From positions 31,342 to 95,341 of the forward strand of contig CAYPJU010000014.1 in assembly GCA_964411125.1 (NCBI GenBank): a stretch of 64,000 nt of DNA, in the 5' to 3' direction. Below are positions 8,623 to 16,945 of the stretch, piece after piece. Position 1 is the first letter of the stretch. Each line of letters starts with the position of its first letter. This DNA is from JBFIHF01 sp964411125. Its GTDB lineage: Bacteria; Myxococcota_A; Bradymonadia; Bradymonadales; Bradymonadaceae. Below the pieces are notes generated by a model. It worked only from the letters and a program-made list of their open reading frames with translations. It was not told where the DNA came from and did no database searches. The translations under genes were made by a program, and so were the position numbers.

Positions 8623-10554
8623 GTGAGCCAGACCGCCTACAGAAACGTCGCCGCCGAGAACGTCGCCGATGCGCCGCGACGCGTCGCCGTCCTTCCCCCC
8701 GAGCTCGCCAACCAGATCGCTGCCGGCGAGGTCGTCGAACGTCCCAGCTCCGTCGTCAAAGAGCTCGTCGAGAACAGTCTCGACGCCGGCGCCCGCAAGG
8801 TGCTCGTCACGATCGAGAACGGCGGGCGCGACCTCGTGCGCGTCGAAGACGACGGCTGCGGCATGCTCCGCGAAGACGCGCTGAGAGCGCTCGAGCGACA
8901 CGCCACATCGAAGATTCAGACGGTTGACGACCTCTTCACGATCGGGACCCTCGGCTTTCGGGGCGAGGCCGTCCCCTCGATCGCGTCGGTTTCGTGGATG
9001 GAGATCAAGACGAAGCCGCGCGGCGAGCTGGAGGGCACCCGGATCGTCGTCGAGGGGGGGCTGACCAAGGAGATCGAGGCGACAGGCATTCCGGCGGGTA
9101 CTTCGATCACCGTGAAGCGGCTCTTCTTCAACACCCCGGCCCGCCTCAAGTTTCTCAAGACGACGGCGACCGAGACCCGACACATCACCGAAGCGCTCGT
9201 CCGCCTCGGGTTGAGCCGGCCCGACGTCCGGCTCCTGTTGCGCAAGGACGGGAAGGTTCGGCTCGACCTCGCCCCGGTCGACGACCTGAAGGATCGAATC
9301 CTCGAGATTCTGGGGAGGGACGTCTACGACGACCTCTACGCCACCTACGAATACCCGGCGGTCCACGGGATCACGTGCCGCGGCTACTTCTCGAAGCCCG
9401 GGCACAACCAGCGCAGCGCGACGAACGTCTACACTTTCGTGAACGGTCGCTACGTCGTCGACAGGACCATCCGCGCCGCGATCAAGGGAGCCTACGGCAC
9501 GATGCTCGAGAAAAACCGGCACCCGTCGGTCGTGCTCTTCATCGACGTCCCGTTCGACCTCATCGACATCAACGTTCATCCTTCGAAGACGGAAGTTCGT
9601 TTTCACGACACGAACTCGCTCTACCGGGCTGTGTACCATGCAATCGCCGACCAGCTCGCCGAGGCGCCTTGGCTCGAGCAGGGGGGCGCTCGAAAGTATG
9701 CGTTGGGGCGACGTGCGCCCGCGAACCCCGACGTCGAACGCATCGCGCCGGAGACGACCTCCTTCGAGCCTCTGAACGCCCGGTTCGACCGCTTCTCCCA
9801 GATGGATCGAGGTCGGCAGCGGCATCATCCGAGCCCGTCTACGCTGGGGTGGATCGACGCGTCCGACCCGCAACAGCCCTTCGCGGCGCCGGGAGCCGGC
9901 CCGCTCGGGCTGCCTCCTCGGGTACCGATGGCCGAGATTTCCGACGAACCCCCGGACGGCAGCGCCGCGCACTACTTTTCGAACCTTCGGTTCATCGGGC
10001 AGTACCGGCGGATGTACCTGCTCTGCGAGGACCGCGGCGGCCTGGTGATCATCGACCAACACGCGGCACACGAGCGCATTCGGTTCGAGCAGCTCAAAGC
10101 GGTGTTCGAGAGCGACCACAAGGAGACGCAGCCGATGCTCTTCCCCCAGCGGATCGAGCTCGATGTCATGCGCGCGGACACCCTTTCGGACCACCTCGAC
10201 TTCTTCGAGCGGGCGGGGTTCGAGATCGAACCGTTCGGCGGGACGACCTTCGCACTGAAGGCGGTCCCGGCTGTGCTTCAGTCTGCGAAGGCAGAAGCGC
10301 TGATCCGCGACGCGATCGACGACTACGCCGACCTCGGACGCTCGACGCGAGTGGAAGAGGCGATGGAATCGATCCTCAGCCGGATGGCTTGCCACTCGTC
10401 GGTTCGCGGTCCCACGGATCTGACCCGCGAGGAGTGCGAAGCGCTCCTCGTTCAGATGGACGAGATCGACTTCAAAGCCAACTGCCCGCACGGGCGCCCC
10501 GTCTACTACCGCATCCCGCTCGAGGAGCTGGAGATGAGCTTCGACCGGCGTTGA
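8623..10554 (+). CDS. mutL: DNA mismatch repair protein MutL
   Basis: This 643-residue GHKL-ATPase couples mismatch recognition by MutS to strand incision. The N-terminal ATPase has the Asn in ELVENSLDAGA, DDGCGM and TLGFRGEA, and the transducer domain includes KTATETRHI. A Pro-rich linker covers about residues 390-440. The C-terminal domain carries DQHAAHERIRFE near residue 478, which fits the DQHA(X)2E(X)4E endonuclease motif, together with ACHSSVR and CPHGRP metal-site motifs. It is therefore a nicking-type MutL, as in bacteria without MutH. The start is GTG. It follows lexA and precedes a CPBP protease gene. Confidence 0.95.
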   Translation: MSQTAYRNVAAENVADAPRRVAVLPPELANQIAAGEVVERPSSVVKELVENSLDAGARKVLVTIENGGRDLVRVEDDGCGMLREDALRALERHATSKIQTVDDLFTIGTLGFRGEAVPSIASVSWMEIKTKPRGELEGTRIVVEGGLTKEIEATGIPAGTSITVKRLFFNTPARLKFLKTTATETRHITEALVRLGLSRPDVRLLLRKDGKVRLDLAPVDDLKDRILEILGRDVYDDLYATYEYPAVHGITCRGYFSKPGHNQRSATNVYTFVNGRYVVDRTIRAAIKGAYGTMLEKNRHPSVVLFIDVPFDLIDINVHPSKTEVRFHDTNSLYRAVYHAIADQLAEAPWLEQGGARKYALGRRAPANPDVERIAPETTSFEPLNARFDRFSQMDRGRQRHHPSPSTLGWIDASDPQQPFAAPGAGPLGLPPRVPMAEISDEPPDGSAAHYFSNLRFIGQYRRMYLLCEDRGGLVIIDQHAAHERIRFEQLKAVFESDHKETQPMLFPQRIELDVMRADTLSDHLDFFERAGFEIEPFGGTTFALKAVPAVLQSAKAEALIRDAIDDYADLGRSTRVEEAMESILSRMACHSSVRGPTDLTREECEALLVQMDEIDFKANCPHGRPVYYRIPLEELEMSFDRR

Positions 10555-10612
10555 ACCCTCGCTCGTCATGAGGCAGTATCGGCGCCCCCGCGGTCGCCGT
10601 CGGAGTGCGCAG

Positions 10613-11440
10613 GTGAAGGCAAAGATTTCAGGCTGGTGGTACGAGTTCCTCGGCGCGGTCGCGAACGTCGAGGCGGAGACCGCCGCCGAGCTTCGAGAGC
10701 GACCGACGGGGCTCGACTGGCGCCTCCTCTCGGTCGTCGCGCTCGGCTGCTTCTCGCTGAGCATCCTCGAGTACTACGGCGGGAGTTCCGACTACAAGAT
10801 TCTGAAGCCGCTCGTCGGCCTCTGGCACGAAGAGCCGGCGAAGTGGCTCAAGGATGTATTCCGCCGCGGAGACCGCGCCGAGCTGTTCCGGCTCGCCTAC
10901 TGGTCGATCTCGACCGTCATCTTCTACTTCCTGCTCCCCGCGGCGTTCGTGAAGTTCGTGCTCCGGGAGAAGCTCACCGATTACGGCCTTCGGGTGAAGG
11001 GGACGCTCAGTCACGCGTGGGTCTACGTGCTGATGTACCTGGCGGTGATGCCGTTCGTGGTCGGGGTCGCGATGACGGAGTCGTTTCAGAAGACGTACCC
11101 GTTCTACGGCAACGCCCACGAGAGCCTCTTCGACTTCTTCTCGTGGGAAATCTTGTACGTGCTGCAGTTCTTCAGCCTCGAGTTCTTCTTCCGAGGTTTC
11201 CTGATCCATGGGACGCGGGCGCGCTTCGGGTTCTATTCGATCCTGCTGTCGGTGATTCCCTACTGCATGATCCATTTCGGGAAACCGCTCCCGGAGACCT
11301 TGGGCGCGGTGATCGCGGGGCTCGCGCTCGGGGCGATCTCGCTCTTCACCCGCAGCATCTGGCTCGGCGTAGCGATCCACGTTTCGGTCGCTGTCTCGAT
11401 GGACATCTTGAGTCTCGGGTTTCAGGGAAAACTGTTTTGA
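10613..11440 (+). CDS. CPBP-family intramembrane protease
   Basis: The product is a polytopic membrane protein of 275 residues with the CPBP (Abi/CAAX-type) signature. Motif 1 is LEFFFRGF (the usual EExxxR with the first Glu replaced by Leu), motif 3 is MIHFGKPLPE, and the last motif is AIHVSVAVSMD. These Glu and His residues form the active site in the glutamic intramembrane proteases. I prefer the GTG at 10613, which has GGAG seven bases upstream; the longer ATG start at 10568 has no ribosome-binding site and adds an Arg-rich stretch. CPBP proteins have been proposed as myxosortases for MYXO-CTERM proteins, and one such substrate is encoded at 24.2-28.8 kb. That link is inference. Confidence 0.72.
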   Translation: MKAKISGWWYEFLGAVANVEAETAAELRERPTGLDWRLLSVVALGCFSLSILEYYGGSSDYKILKPLVGLWHEEPAKWLKDVFRRGDRAELFRLAYWSISTVIFYFLLPAAFVKFVLREKLTDYGLRVKGTLSHAWVYVLMYLAVMPFVVGVAMTESFQKTYPFYGNAHESLFDFFSWEILYVLQFFSLEFFFRGFLIHGTRARFGFYSILLSVIPYCMIHFGKPLPETLGAVIAGLALGAISLFTRSIWLGVAIHVSVAVSMDILSLGFQGKLF

Positions 11441-11458
11441 AGCCGCCCCTCCCCGTCC

Positions 11459-12427
11459 ATGAGTGAGTTGCCGCGGCTCGTCCTCGTCGTCGGCCCGACG
11501 GCGGTCGGGAAGTCAGGGCTCGCGTTGCGGCTCGCCCGCGACCTCAGCGCGGAGCTCTTGAACGTCGATAGCGTACAACTCTACCGCGGTCTGGACATCG
11601 GATCTGCGAAGCCGTCCGGCGACGAGCGCGAAGAGATTCGCCACCACCTGGTCGACGTGCTCGATCCGGCGGAGGAGAACAACGTCGCAGAATTCGAAGC
11701 GATGGCGACGGGAGTGATCCGCGACGCCGCCGACCGTGGAGTTCCGCTAATCGCCGTAGGGGGTACCAACCTCTACGTACGGGTCCTCGTGCACGGCATC
11801 TTCGATGCTCCACCCCCAGATCCCGCGCTCCGGGCAGAGCACCAGCGACGCGCCGACGAGGCGGGGGTTCCCGCGCTGCACGCGGAGCTTGCGAAGGTGG
11901 ACCCGGACCTCGCCGCTCGCGTTCATCCCAACGACCTGGTGCGCGTGAGCCGTGGGCTGGAAGTGTGGGCGTCGACGGGACGCCGTCTCAGCGAACTGCA
12001 AGCGGAGCATGCGTTCTCGACGCCGAACGTCGAGGCGATGAAGATCGCGCTGAACCGTCCCCGCCCGGAGCTGTACGAACGGATCAACGCGAGAGTGGAC
12101 GCCATGATGCAGCGAGGGCTTCTCCAGGAGTACCGAGAGCTTGCGGCGAAATCTCCGCCCGATTCAAAGGCGCTGGGAAGCCTCGGATACCGGCACATGG
12201 GGATGTTGGAGCGCGGCGAGGTGGACGAAGAGGAGGCCGTGCGGCTGCTGAAACGCGACACCCGACGGTTCGCCAAGCAGCAAATCGGCTGGCTGCGGAG
12301 CGAACGCGACGTGCACTGGGCGAGGTCCCCCGTGCCGTACGAAGCGCTGAGGGAAGACGTCGCCGCTTTCTTCGAGGGTGGCGAACCGCGCTTCGAGTGG
12401 GTAGATCCAGACGCGTCGAAGTTGTGA
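11459..12427 (+). CDS. miaA: tRNA dimethylallyltransferase MiaA
   Basis: The 322-residue enzyme transfers a dimethylallyl group to A37 of tRNAs that read codons starting with U. It shows the P-loop GPTAVGKS (about residues 12-19), the DSVQLYRGLDIGSAKP substrate-binding stretch, HHLVDVLDP, and GGTNLYVRVLVHG (the usual GGTGLY with Gly replaced by Asn). The C-terminal RRFAKQQIGWLR matches the family's tRNA-binding end. Length is typical. It lies 18 bases after the CPBP gene and is probably co-transcribed with it. Confidence 0.93.
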   Translation: MSELPRLVLVVGPTAVGKSGLALRLARDLSAELLNVDSVQLYRGLDIGSAKPSGDEREEIRHHLVDVLDPAEENNVAEFEAMATGVIRDAADRGVPLIAVGGTNLYVRVLVHGIFDAPPPDPALRAEHQRRADEAGVPALHAELAKVDPDLAARVHPNDLVRVSRGLEVWASTGRRLSELQAEHAFSTPNVEAMKIALNRPRPELYERINARVDAMMQRGLLQEYRELAAKSPPDSKALGSLGYRHMGMLERGEVDEEEAVRLLKRDTRRFAKQQIGWLRSERDVHWARSPVPYEALREDVAAFFEGGEPRFEWVDPDASKL

Positions 12428-12447
12428 TCCTCCAGGAGGACCGAGAG

Positions 12448-13539
12448 ATGTCCAGGCCCCTCGTCACCGAGAACATCGAAACCCTGAAGCCATACAAAGC
12501 GGGCAAGCCGATCGAGGAGCTCGAACGAGAGCTCGGGATCAGCGGATCGATCAAGCTGGCGTCGAACGAGAACCCGCTCGGGCCGAGCCCGGCCGCGGTG
12601 GAAGCGATCGTCTCAGCAGCGTCGGGGGTCAATTTCTACCCTGATGCCGGGACCTTCCGACTGCGTCACGCGATCGCCGACCACGTCTCGATCGACCCCG
12701 ACGAAATCATCGTCGGCAACGGGTCGAACGAGGTGCTCACCATTGCGGTGCGGACGTTCTGCGAACCGGGGAGCAACGCGGTCGTCTCGGACTACGGCTT
12801 CATCGCGTATCGTCTGATCCTTCAAGCGGCCGGGATCGAGACCCGCAGCATCCCGACGGACGACCGATTCGCCCAGGACCTCGACGCGATGGTCGCTGCC
12901 TGCGACGACGCGACGAGCATGCTCTTCCTCGCGAACCCGAACAATCCCACCGGCACTCATGTCGGTGCCGAAGAGCTCCGCGCCTTTCTGACCGCTGTGC
13001 CGGAACACGTCGTGGTCGTTCTCGACGAAGCGTACGTGGAGTACGCCCGCGACACGGATTACGCCTCGGCGCTCGCGATGCGGGACGCTCGCGAGAACCT
13101 CCTCGTCTGCCGAACGTTCAGCAAGATCTATGGCCTGGCGGGCCTGAGGGTAGGGTTCGGGGTTGCGCCGCAGGAGCTGATCGACTTCATGAATCGGGTG
13201 CGTGAGCCCTTCAACTCGAGCCTCGTGGCTCAGGCTGCAGCGATCGCAGCGCTCGGGGATCGGGAGCACGTGCGGCGTTCGGTCGAACAGAACGAGGCGG
13301 GACGCGAAGTGCTGGAAGCGGGACTTCGCGCGTTGGGATGGGATTTCGTCCCGTCGCAGACCAACTTTCTGCTCGTCCGCACCCCACGGCCCGGAGGGCA
13401 GATCTACGACGCACTGCTTCGGGAAGGGGTCATCGTCCGGCCCGTGGCAGGCTACGGCCTACCCGATTGGATCCGGGTCTCGATCGGCACGACCGAGCAG
13501 ACGGAACGGTTCATCGCGGCCGCGAATCGCATCGCATGA
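12448..13539 (+). CDS. hisC: Histidinol-phosphate / aromatic aminotransferase
   Basis: This is a 363-residue fold-type I PLP aminotransferase of the HisC subfamily. Visible are KLASNENPLGPSP near the N-terminus, NPNNPTGT in the cofactor region, DEAYVEYA, the PLP lysine in CRTFSKIYGLAG (about Lys226), and GVIVRPVAGYGLPDWIRVSIG at the end. The start is fixed by AGGAGGA seven bases before the ATG; a much longer open frame upstream overlaps miaA and is spurious. No other his genes are nearby. With aro genes in the same window, it may also serve phenylalanine or tyrosine synthesis, which many HisC-like enzymes can do. Confidence 0.9.
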   Translation: MSRPLVTENIETLKPYKAGKPIEELERELGISGSIKLASNENPLGPSPAAVEAIVSAASGVNFYPDAGTFRLRHAIADHVSIDPDEIIVGNGSNEVLTIAVRTFCEPGSNAVVSDYGFIAYRLILQAAGIETRSIPTDDRFAQDLDAMVAACDDATSMLFLANPNNPTGTHVGAEELRAFLTAVPEHVVVVLDEAYVEYARDTDYASALAMRDARENLLVCRTFSKIYGLAGLRVGFGVAPQELIDFMNRVREPFNSSLVAQAAAIAALGDREHVRRSVEQNEAGREVLEAGLRALGWDFVPSQTNFLLVRTPRPGGQIYDALLREGVIVRPVAGYGLPDWIRVSIGTTEQTERFIAAANRIA

Positions 13540-13542
13540 CGG

Positions 13543-13571
13543 TTGGGTGCAAAGGCGCGAAGTGCTAGTAC
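13543..13571 (+). promoter_or_regulatory. Candidate cmk promoter
   Basis: TTGGGT (13543-13548) and TAGTAC (13566-13571) are separated by 17 bases, in the gap between hisC and cmk. The -10 resembles the TAGNNT boxes proposed for lexA and rpsA. Confidence 0.35.
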
Positions 13572-13596
13572 GCGCTCGTACTTGGTTGGAGAGTTC

Positions 13597-14250
13597 ATGA
13601 TCATCGCAATCGACGGTCCCGCTGGAGCGGGCAAATCGACCATCGCCTTCGAGGTGGCACGGCGGCTCGGGTTCCAGCTCGTGGACACGGGTGCGATCTA
13701 CCGCACCGTCGCACACCGCGCCCGCACCGCGGGGCTCGACCTCGATGACGAACTCGCCGTCGCCGAGCTGGCGGGTGATCTGGACTTCCAGTTTCGGATC
13801 GAGGACGGCGAGAACGTCGTCTACTGCGACGGAGAGCGTGTGGGCGACGAGATCCGCACGACCGAGAACAGCATGGCGGCGTCCGTGGTGTCCGCACACC
13901 CGGCGGTCCGTGAGGCGCTGCTGGAGCTTCAGCGCTCTCTCGGAAAGTCGCGACCTTCGGTGCTCGAGGGCCGCGACATCGGGACCGTCGTGTTTCCCGA
14001 CGCGGACCTCAAGGTCTTCCTCACCGCCTCCCCTGAGATTCGCGCGCAGCGGAGGGTCGATCAGATGGCGGAGCGCGGCGTCGAAGAGGACTACGACGCG
14101 ATCCTGCTGGAGATCCGCGAACGCGACGAGCGCGACTCGAGCCGACCGATCGCTCCGCTCCGCCCCGCCGAAGATGCGCGCCAGATCGACTCGACCGCGC
14201 ACACGATCGAAGAGGTCATCGAGAAGATTCTCGCGCTCGTCGATCGCTGA
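13597..14250 (+). CDS. cmk: Cytidylate kinase
   Basis: The enzyme phosphorylates CMP and dCMP with ATP. The 217-residue product starts MIIAIDGPAGAGKST (P-loop), continues with VDTGAIYRTVA, carries EGRDIGTVVFPDADLKVFLTAS, and ends with the family pattern SRPIAPLRPAEDARQIDST. The ATG at 13597 is preceded by GGAGAG; the open frame extends 18 codons upstream but those residues do not belong to the family. In many bacteria cmk lies beside rpsA; here rpsA is 2.7 kb away on the other strand, separated by an ArsA-like pair. Confidence 0.94.
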   Translation: MIIAIDGPAGAGKSTIAFEVARRLGFQLVDTGAIYRTVAHRARTAGLDLDDELAVAELAGDLDFQFRIEDGENVVYCDGERVGDEIRTTENSMAASVVSAHPAVREALLELQRSLGKSRPSVLEGRDIGTVVFPDADLKVFLTASPEIRAQRRVDQMAERGVEEDYDAILLEIRERDERDSSRPIAPLRPAEDARQIDSTAHTIEEVIEKILALVDR

Positions 14251-14259
14251 GCGACCGCC

Positions 14260-14430
14260 TCACTCGGCTGCCTTACCCTTCTTCAGCTCGGCCGCTTTTT
14301 TCTCCGCCGCCTCCCGGGCCATCGGCCCGGCGACGAGCTCGTAGATCCCGAGGGTGACCTGCTCGCCATCGAGGACGACGACGTCGGTGGGGTCGTTCAG
14401 GTTGCGGTAGACGTAGTACTTGTTGGCCAT
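14260..14430 (-). CDS. 56-residue hypothetical protein with Lys/Ala-rich tail
   Basis: The ATG at 14430 has GGGAGA five bases upstream, which sets the start; the longer open frame upstream is low-complexity. The product begins MANKYYVYRNLNDPTDVVVLDGE and ends in a charged helix rich in Ala, Lys and Glu. There is no signal peptide or membrane segment, and I do not recognise the family. It lies 100 bases downstream of the ArsA-like pair in the same orientation and may be the last gene of that transcript. It converges on cmk with a 9-base gap. Confidence 0.6.
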   Translation of the reverse strand: MANKYYVYRNLNDPTDVVVLDGEQVTLGIYELVAGPMAREAAEKKAAELKKGKAAE

Positions 14431-14530
14431 CGGTTCTCCCTTGGTGGTGAGTGGGGGAACGTCGGCGCGAGGCACCTGCATTCCAGCAGCGGTGTTCGAC
14501 CCGAACGACAGCTCTGGGGCTCGCGCCCCG

Positions 14531-15697
14531 CTAGATGGGGGCGGAGGGGGTGAGGAAATGGCCGAGACGTCGCAGTTGGGTGACGTCGTGCACGTCCTCA
14601 CCGAAGAGCGGGATCGTACGAAGCAGGCGCGGGTCGACCTTCTTCGCGAAGCCAGCAATCAGGTCTCTGTTGTGCGCCGCGATCGCTGACAGGCGGCGGT
14701 ATTGCTCGTCGAGTTGCACCGCGAGCGTCTCAGCCTCGCCAGAATCGACGCCCTCCCCTTCCAGCGCCGCACGCAATGCGTCCTGGTCGACGGCGTCGAG
14801 ATCCTCGACGGAGAAATTCGGGATCACCCGGTTCAGGATGAAGGCCCCCGCCTTCTGGTCGAGCTCGGAGAGCTTTTCGTGAAAGAAAATCGCTTCCTTG
14901 ATGCGCCGGGCGTCCGCGCTCGTCACGACCATGAAGTGGGTGGCGGGATCGCGGAGGATGAAGTCGATCATCTCGCCCCGCGACCGCAGCGCCTCTTGCA
15001 GGAACTGCAGCGTATCGAAGAACTCGACGAGGTCGTCGATGAACGCTTGTCCGAAGATCTTGCCCATCAGCCCCATCACCACCGACCCGGCGGGATTGAC
15101 GATGCGTCCGAAGAAACCTCCCGACTGCTTGCTGGGGAGAAACCACTTGATGATTCGGTCGTCGAAAAACTGTCGGGCCCGGCTGGGGGTTTCGAGAAAC
15201 TCGAGCGCGTTCTTGGTGGGGGGCGTATCGAGCACGACGAGGTCGAAGTATCCTCCGGTGTAGAGATCGTGGAGCTTGTCGAGCGCCATGTACTCCTGCA
15301 TTCCGGCGAGCGCGGACGAAAGGAGTTTGTAGATGTTGTTCTGGTGGGATCGCTCCAGGGCGCCTTTGTCGGGTGCATAACGGCTGACGAGGTCGTCGAG
15401 CGTCTGCTGCTGATCGAGCATCATCGCCCAGAGTTCTCCGCCTTCGGGGATCTCGACGTCGGGAACCCGGCTGGCGAGCTCGATCCGTTGCGGTTCGTTG
15501 GTGAGCTCGTCGAGCCCGAGGCTGTTCGCCAGACGTCGCGCAGGGTCGATCGTCAGGACGATCGCCTTTCGTCCGGCGAGGGCTCCTCGCAGGCCGAGCG
15601 CAGCCGAGGTGGTCGTCTTGCCGACCCCTCCGGGGCCAGCGCAGACGATGAGGCGCCCCTCTTGGACGATTTTCAGGATGTGGTCGTTCGAACTCAC
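14531..15697 (-). CDS. ArsA/Get3-family ATPase lacking the signature lysine
   Basis: The 388-residue protein has an ArsA-type deviant P-loop, AGPGGVGKTT, near residue 20. The usual intermonomer 'signature' lysine (GKGGVGKT) is replaced by Pro. VLTIDPARRLANSLG fits the switch I/adenine region and VLDTPPTKNALEFL the switch II (DTPP/DTAP) motif. A GTG start at 15697 puts the P-loop at the usual distance from the N-terminus, and a promoter-like element just upstream excludes the ATG at 15742. The next gene upstream is a second ArsA-like protein with a normal P-loop, so the two may form a heterodimer like the paired Get3 homologues of mycobacteria. The client is unknown. Confidence 0.75.
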   Translation of the reverse strand: MSSNDHILKIVQEGRLIVCAGPGGVGKTTTSAALGLRGALAGRKAIVLTIDPARRLANSLGLDELTNEPQRIELASRVPDVEIPEGGELWAMMLDQQQTLDDLVSRYAPDKGALERSHQNNIYKLLSSALAGMQEYMALDKLHDLYTGGYFDLVVLDTPPTKNALEFLETPSRARQFFDDRIIKWFLPSKQSGGFFGRIVNPAGSVVMGLMGKIFGQAFIDDLVEFFDTLQFLQEALRSRGEMIDFILRDPATHFMVVTSADARRIKEAIFFHEKLSELDQKAGAFILNRVIPNFSVEDLDAVDQDALRAALEGEGVDSGEAETLAVQLDEQYRRLSAIAAHNRDLIAGFAKKVDPRLLRTIPLFGEDVHDVTQLRRLGHFLTPSAPI

Positions 15698-15706
15698 AGG
15701 TCGGCT

Positions 15707-15735
15707 AACGTAACCCCCGCGTGCCCGAGGAACAA
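15707..15735 (-). promoter_or_regulatory. Candidate promoter of the downstream ArsA-like gene
   Basis: On the minus strand TTGTTC (15735-15730) and TACGTT (15712-15707) are 17 bases apart. The -10 box ends 9 bases before the GTG at 15697, where there is no Shine-Dalgarno, suggesting a leaderless transcript. Confidence 0.35.
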
Positions 15736-15815
15736 CGTTCATCGGACGAATCAGTTCGTTCGGTTCCCGCAACGGAGAGAAGAGCCGTGGCGGTCTCCTC
15801 CGGGCCACCGTGAGT

Positions 15816-16823
15816 TCAGGAGGCGAGGTTGGCTTCGTCGTCGTCGTCGCCGTGGAGCAGCACGCGGGTCATCCTCTGGAGCAGGCGGCGGGCGTCGATT
15901 TCGTAGAAGACCGGCACCTCGACGATCTCGACGTCCAGCTTGTCGGCGAGCACACCCAGGTAGTGGCGATCCCGTTCGGTCCAGTCGAGCGCCAGCGCGC
16001 TGCCGGCGATGAGGCGGCCGAGCCCGTCCATGTCGTCTTCGGCGAGGGCTTCGGCTGGCTCCGTCTCGCCGTGGACGCGGCGCCGGACGGCGCCGAAAGC
16101 GGCCCGCTGAGTAGGCTCGATCGGGCTGTCATGCACCATGTTTGCAATCACGAGGTCGAGCCCGCGGCCGAGCGTGTCTCGTATCGCTCCGGCCAGCTCC
16201 ACCGTCTCGTTGACCGGCATCTCTTCGGGAAGACACACGGCGACGATCGCGGTCTCCTTCTGTTTCTGGATCTGCTGGTGGATCTCGACGGCGCGTTTGG
16301 CGATCGGGCCGCGCCCCCGCATCATGTCGTGCAGAGTCTTGGGAACGTTGAGGAAGGTCACCGCATGCCCCGAGGCCGGCAGATCGACGATGACGTGGTC
16401 GTAGCCGCTCGTCTCCATCTCGTCGACGTAGAGTTGAATCTGGTCGAGCAGCACGAACTCGCTGACGGCCGGGGCGCTCTTGAAGAACGCTTCGGTGACG
16501 CGGTTCTGGGTGATGGCGCGGACGATGCGTTCGCTCGGCAGAAACCGCGTGAGGGTCGAGACGAGACACTCCGCCGCGCTCAGGTTCACGACGTCGAGGC
16601 GCTCGCTCACGCGGTGCGGTGTCGTCGATGGCGGGGCGGTGACGCCGAGCATTTCGGTCATCGCCGAGAAGGTGTCGGTCTCGACGACGAGGGTGCGTCG
16701 CCCCTGCTCTGCGAACGCAGACGCGAGAGCGGCCGAAGCCGTGCTTTTGCCCACCCCGCCCTTTCCGGTGACGAAGACGAGGCGCTTTTTCAGGAGACGG
16801 TCCCACATCGGGTCTACTCGCAC
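15816..16823 (-). CDS. ArsA/Get3-family ATPase with canonical P-loop
   Basis: The 335-residue product has the full ArsA-type P-loop TGKGGVGKSTASAALA near residue 20, LVVETDTFSAMTEMLG, and the switch II-like VDLPASGHAVTFL. The C-terminus is acidic. ArsA/Get3 ATPases are dimeric chaperone or pump ATPases; without arsB, arsR or the Cys triad of ArsA an arsenite role is unlikely. It lies 118 bases upstream of the Pro-type paralogue in the same direction, downstream of the rpsA terminator. The GTG at 16823 and the ATG at 16808 are both possible starts. Confidence 0.78.
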   Translation of the reverse strand: MRVDPMWDRLLKKRLVFVTGKGGVGKSTASAALASAFAEQGRRTLVVETDTFSAMTEMLGVTAPPSTTPHRVSERLDVVNLSAAECLVSTLTRFLPSERIVRAITQNRVTEAFFKSAPAVSEFVLLDQIQLYVDEMETSGYDHVIVDLPASGHAVTFLNVPKTLHDMMRGRGPIAKRAVEIHQQIQKQKETAIVAVCLPEEMPVNETVELAGAIRDTLGRGLDLVIANMVHDSPIEPTQRAAFGAVRRRVHGETEPAEALAEDDMDGLGRLIAGSALALDWTERDRHYLGVLADKLDVEIVEVPVFYEIDARRLLQRMTRVLLHGDDDDEANLAS

Positions 16824-16898
16824 TGATTACCCGCACGCGGCGGCTCTTCTGGCTATCGGTCGACGGCGTATTCGTCAATCCGCGCCGTCGCGGGGGGC

Positions 16899-16929
16899 AA
16901 AAAAAAGCCCGCCTCGGGGGCGGGCTTTT
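16899..16929 (-). terminator. Rho-independent terminator of rpsA
   Basis: On the minus strand GCCCGCC (16925-16919) and GGCGGGC (16913-16907) form a seven-pair GC stem with a five-base loop, extended by A:U pairs, and are followed by a run of eight U (16906-16899). It starts 17 bases after the rpsA stop codon. This is the clearest terminator in the window. Confidence 0.9.
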
Positions 16930-16945
16930 CGAGAGTCGGAGAAGA

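Noticed and set aside
11965..12447. 161-codon upstream extension of hisC
   Set aside because: It lies within miaA in another frame. The ATG at 12,448 has an ideal ribosome-binding site and gives the normal HisC length.
14516..14529. GGGGC/GCCCC hairpin just after the ArsA-like stop codon
   Set aside because: A five-pair stem without a U-run is expected often in sequence of this GC content.
15816..16823. Arsenite pump role of the ArsA-like pair
   Set aside because: No arsB, arsR or arsC is in the window and the metal-binding Cys set of ArsA is not evident; a Get3-like role is a better guess.
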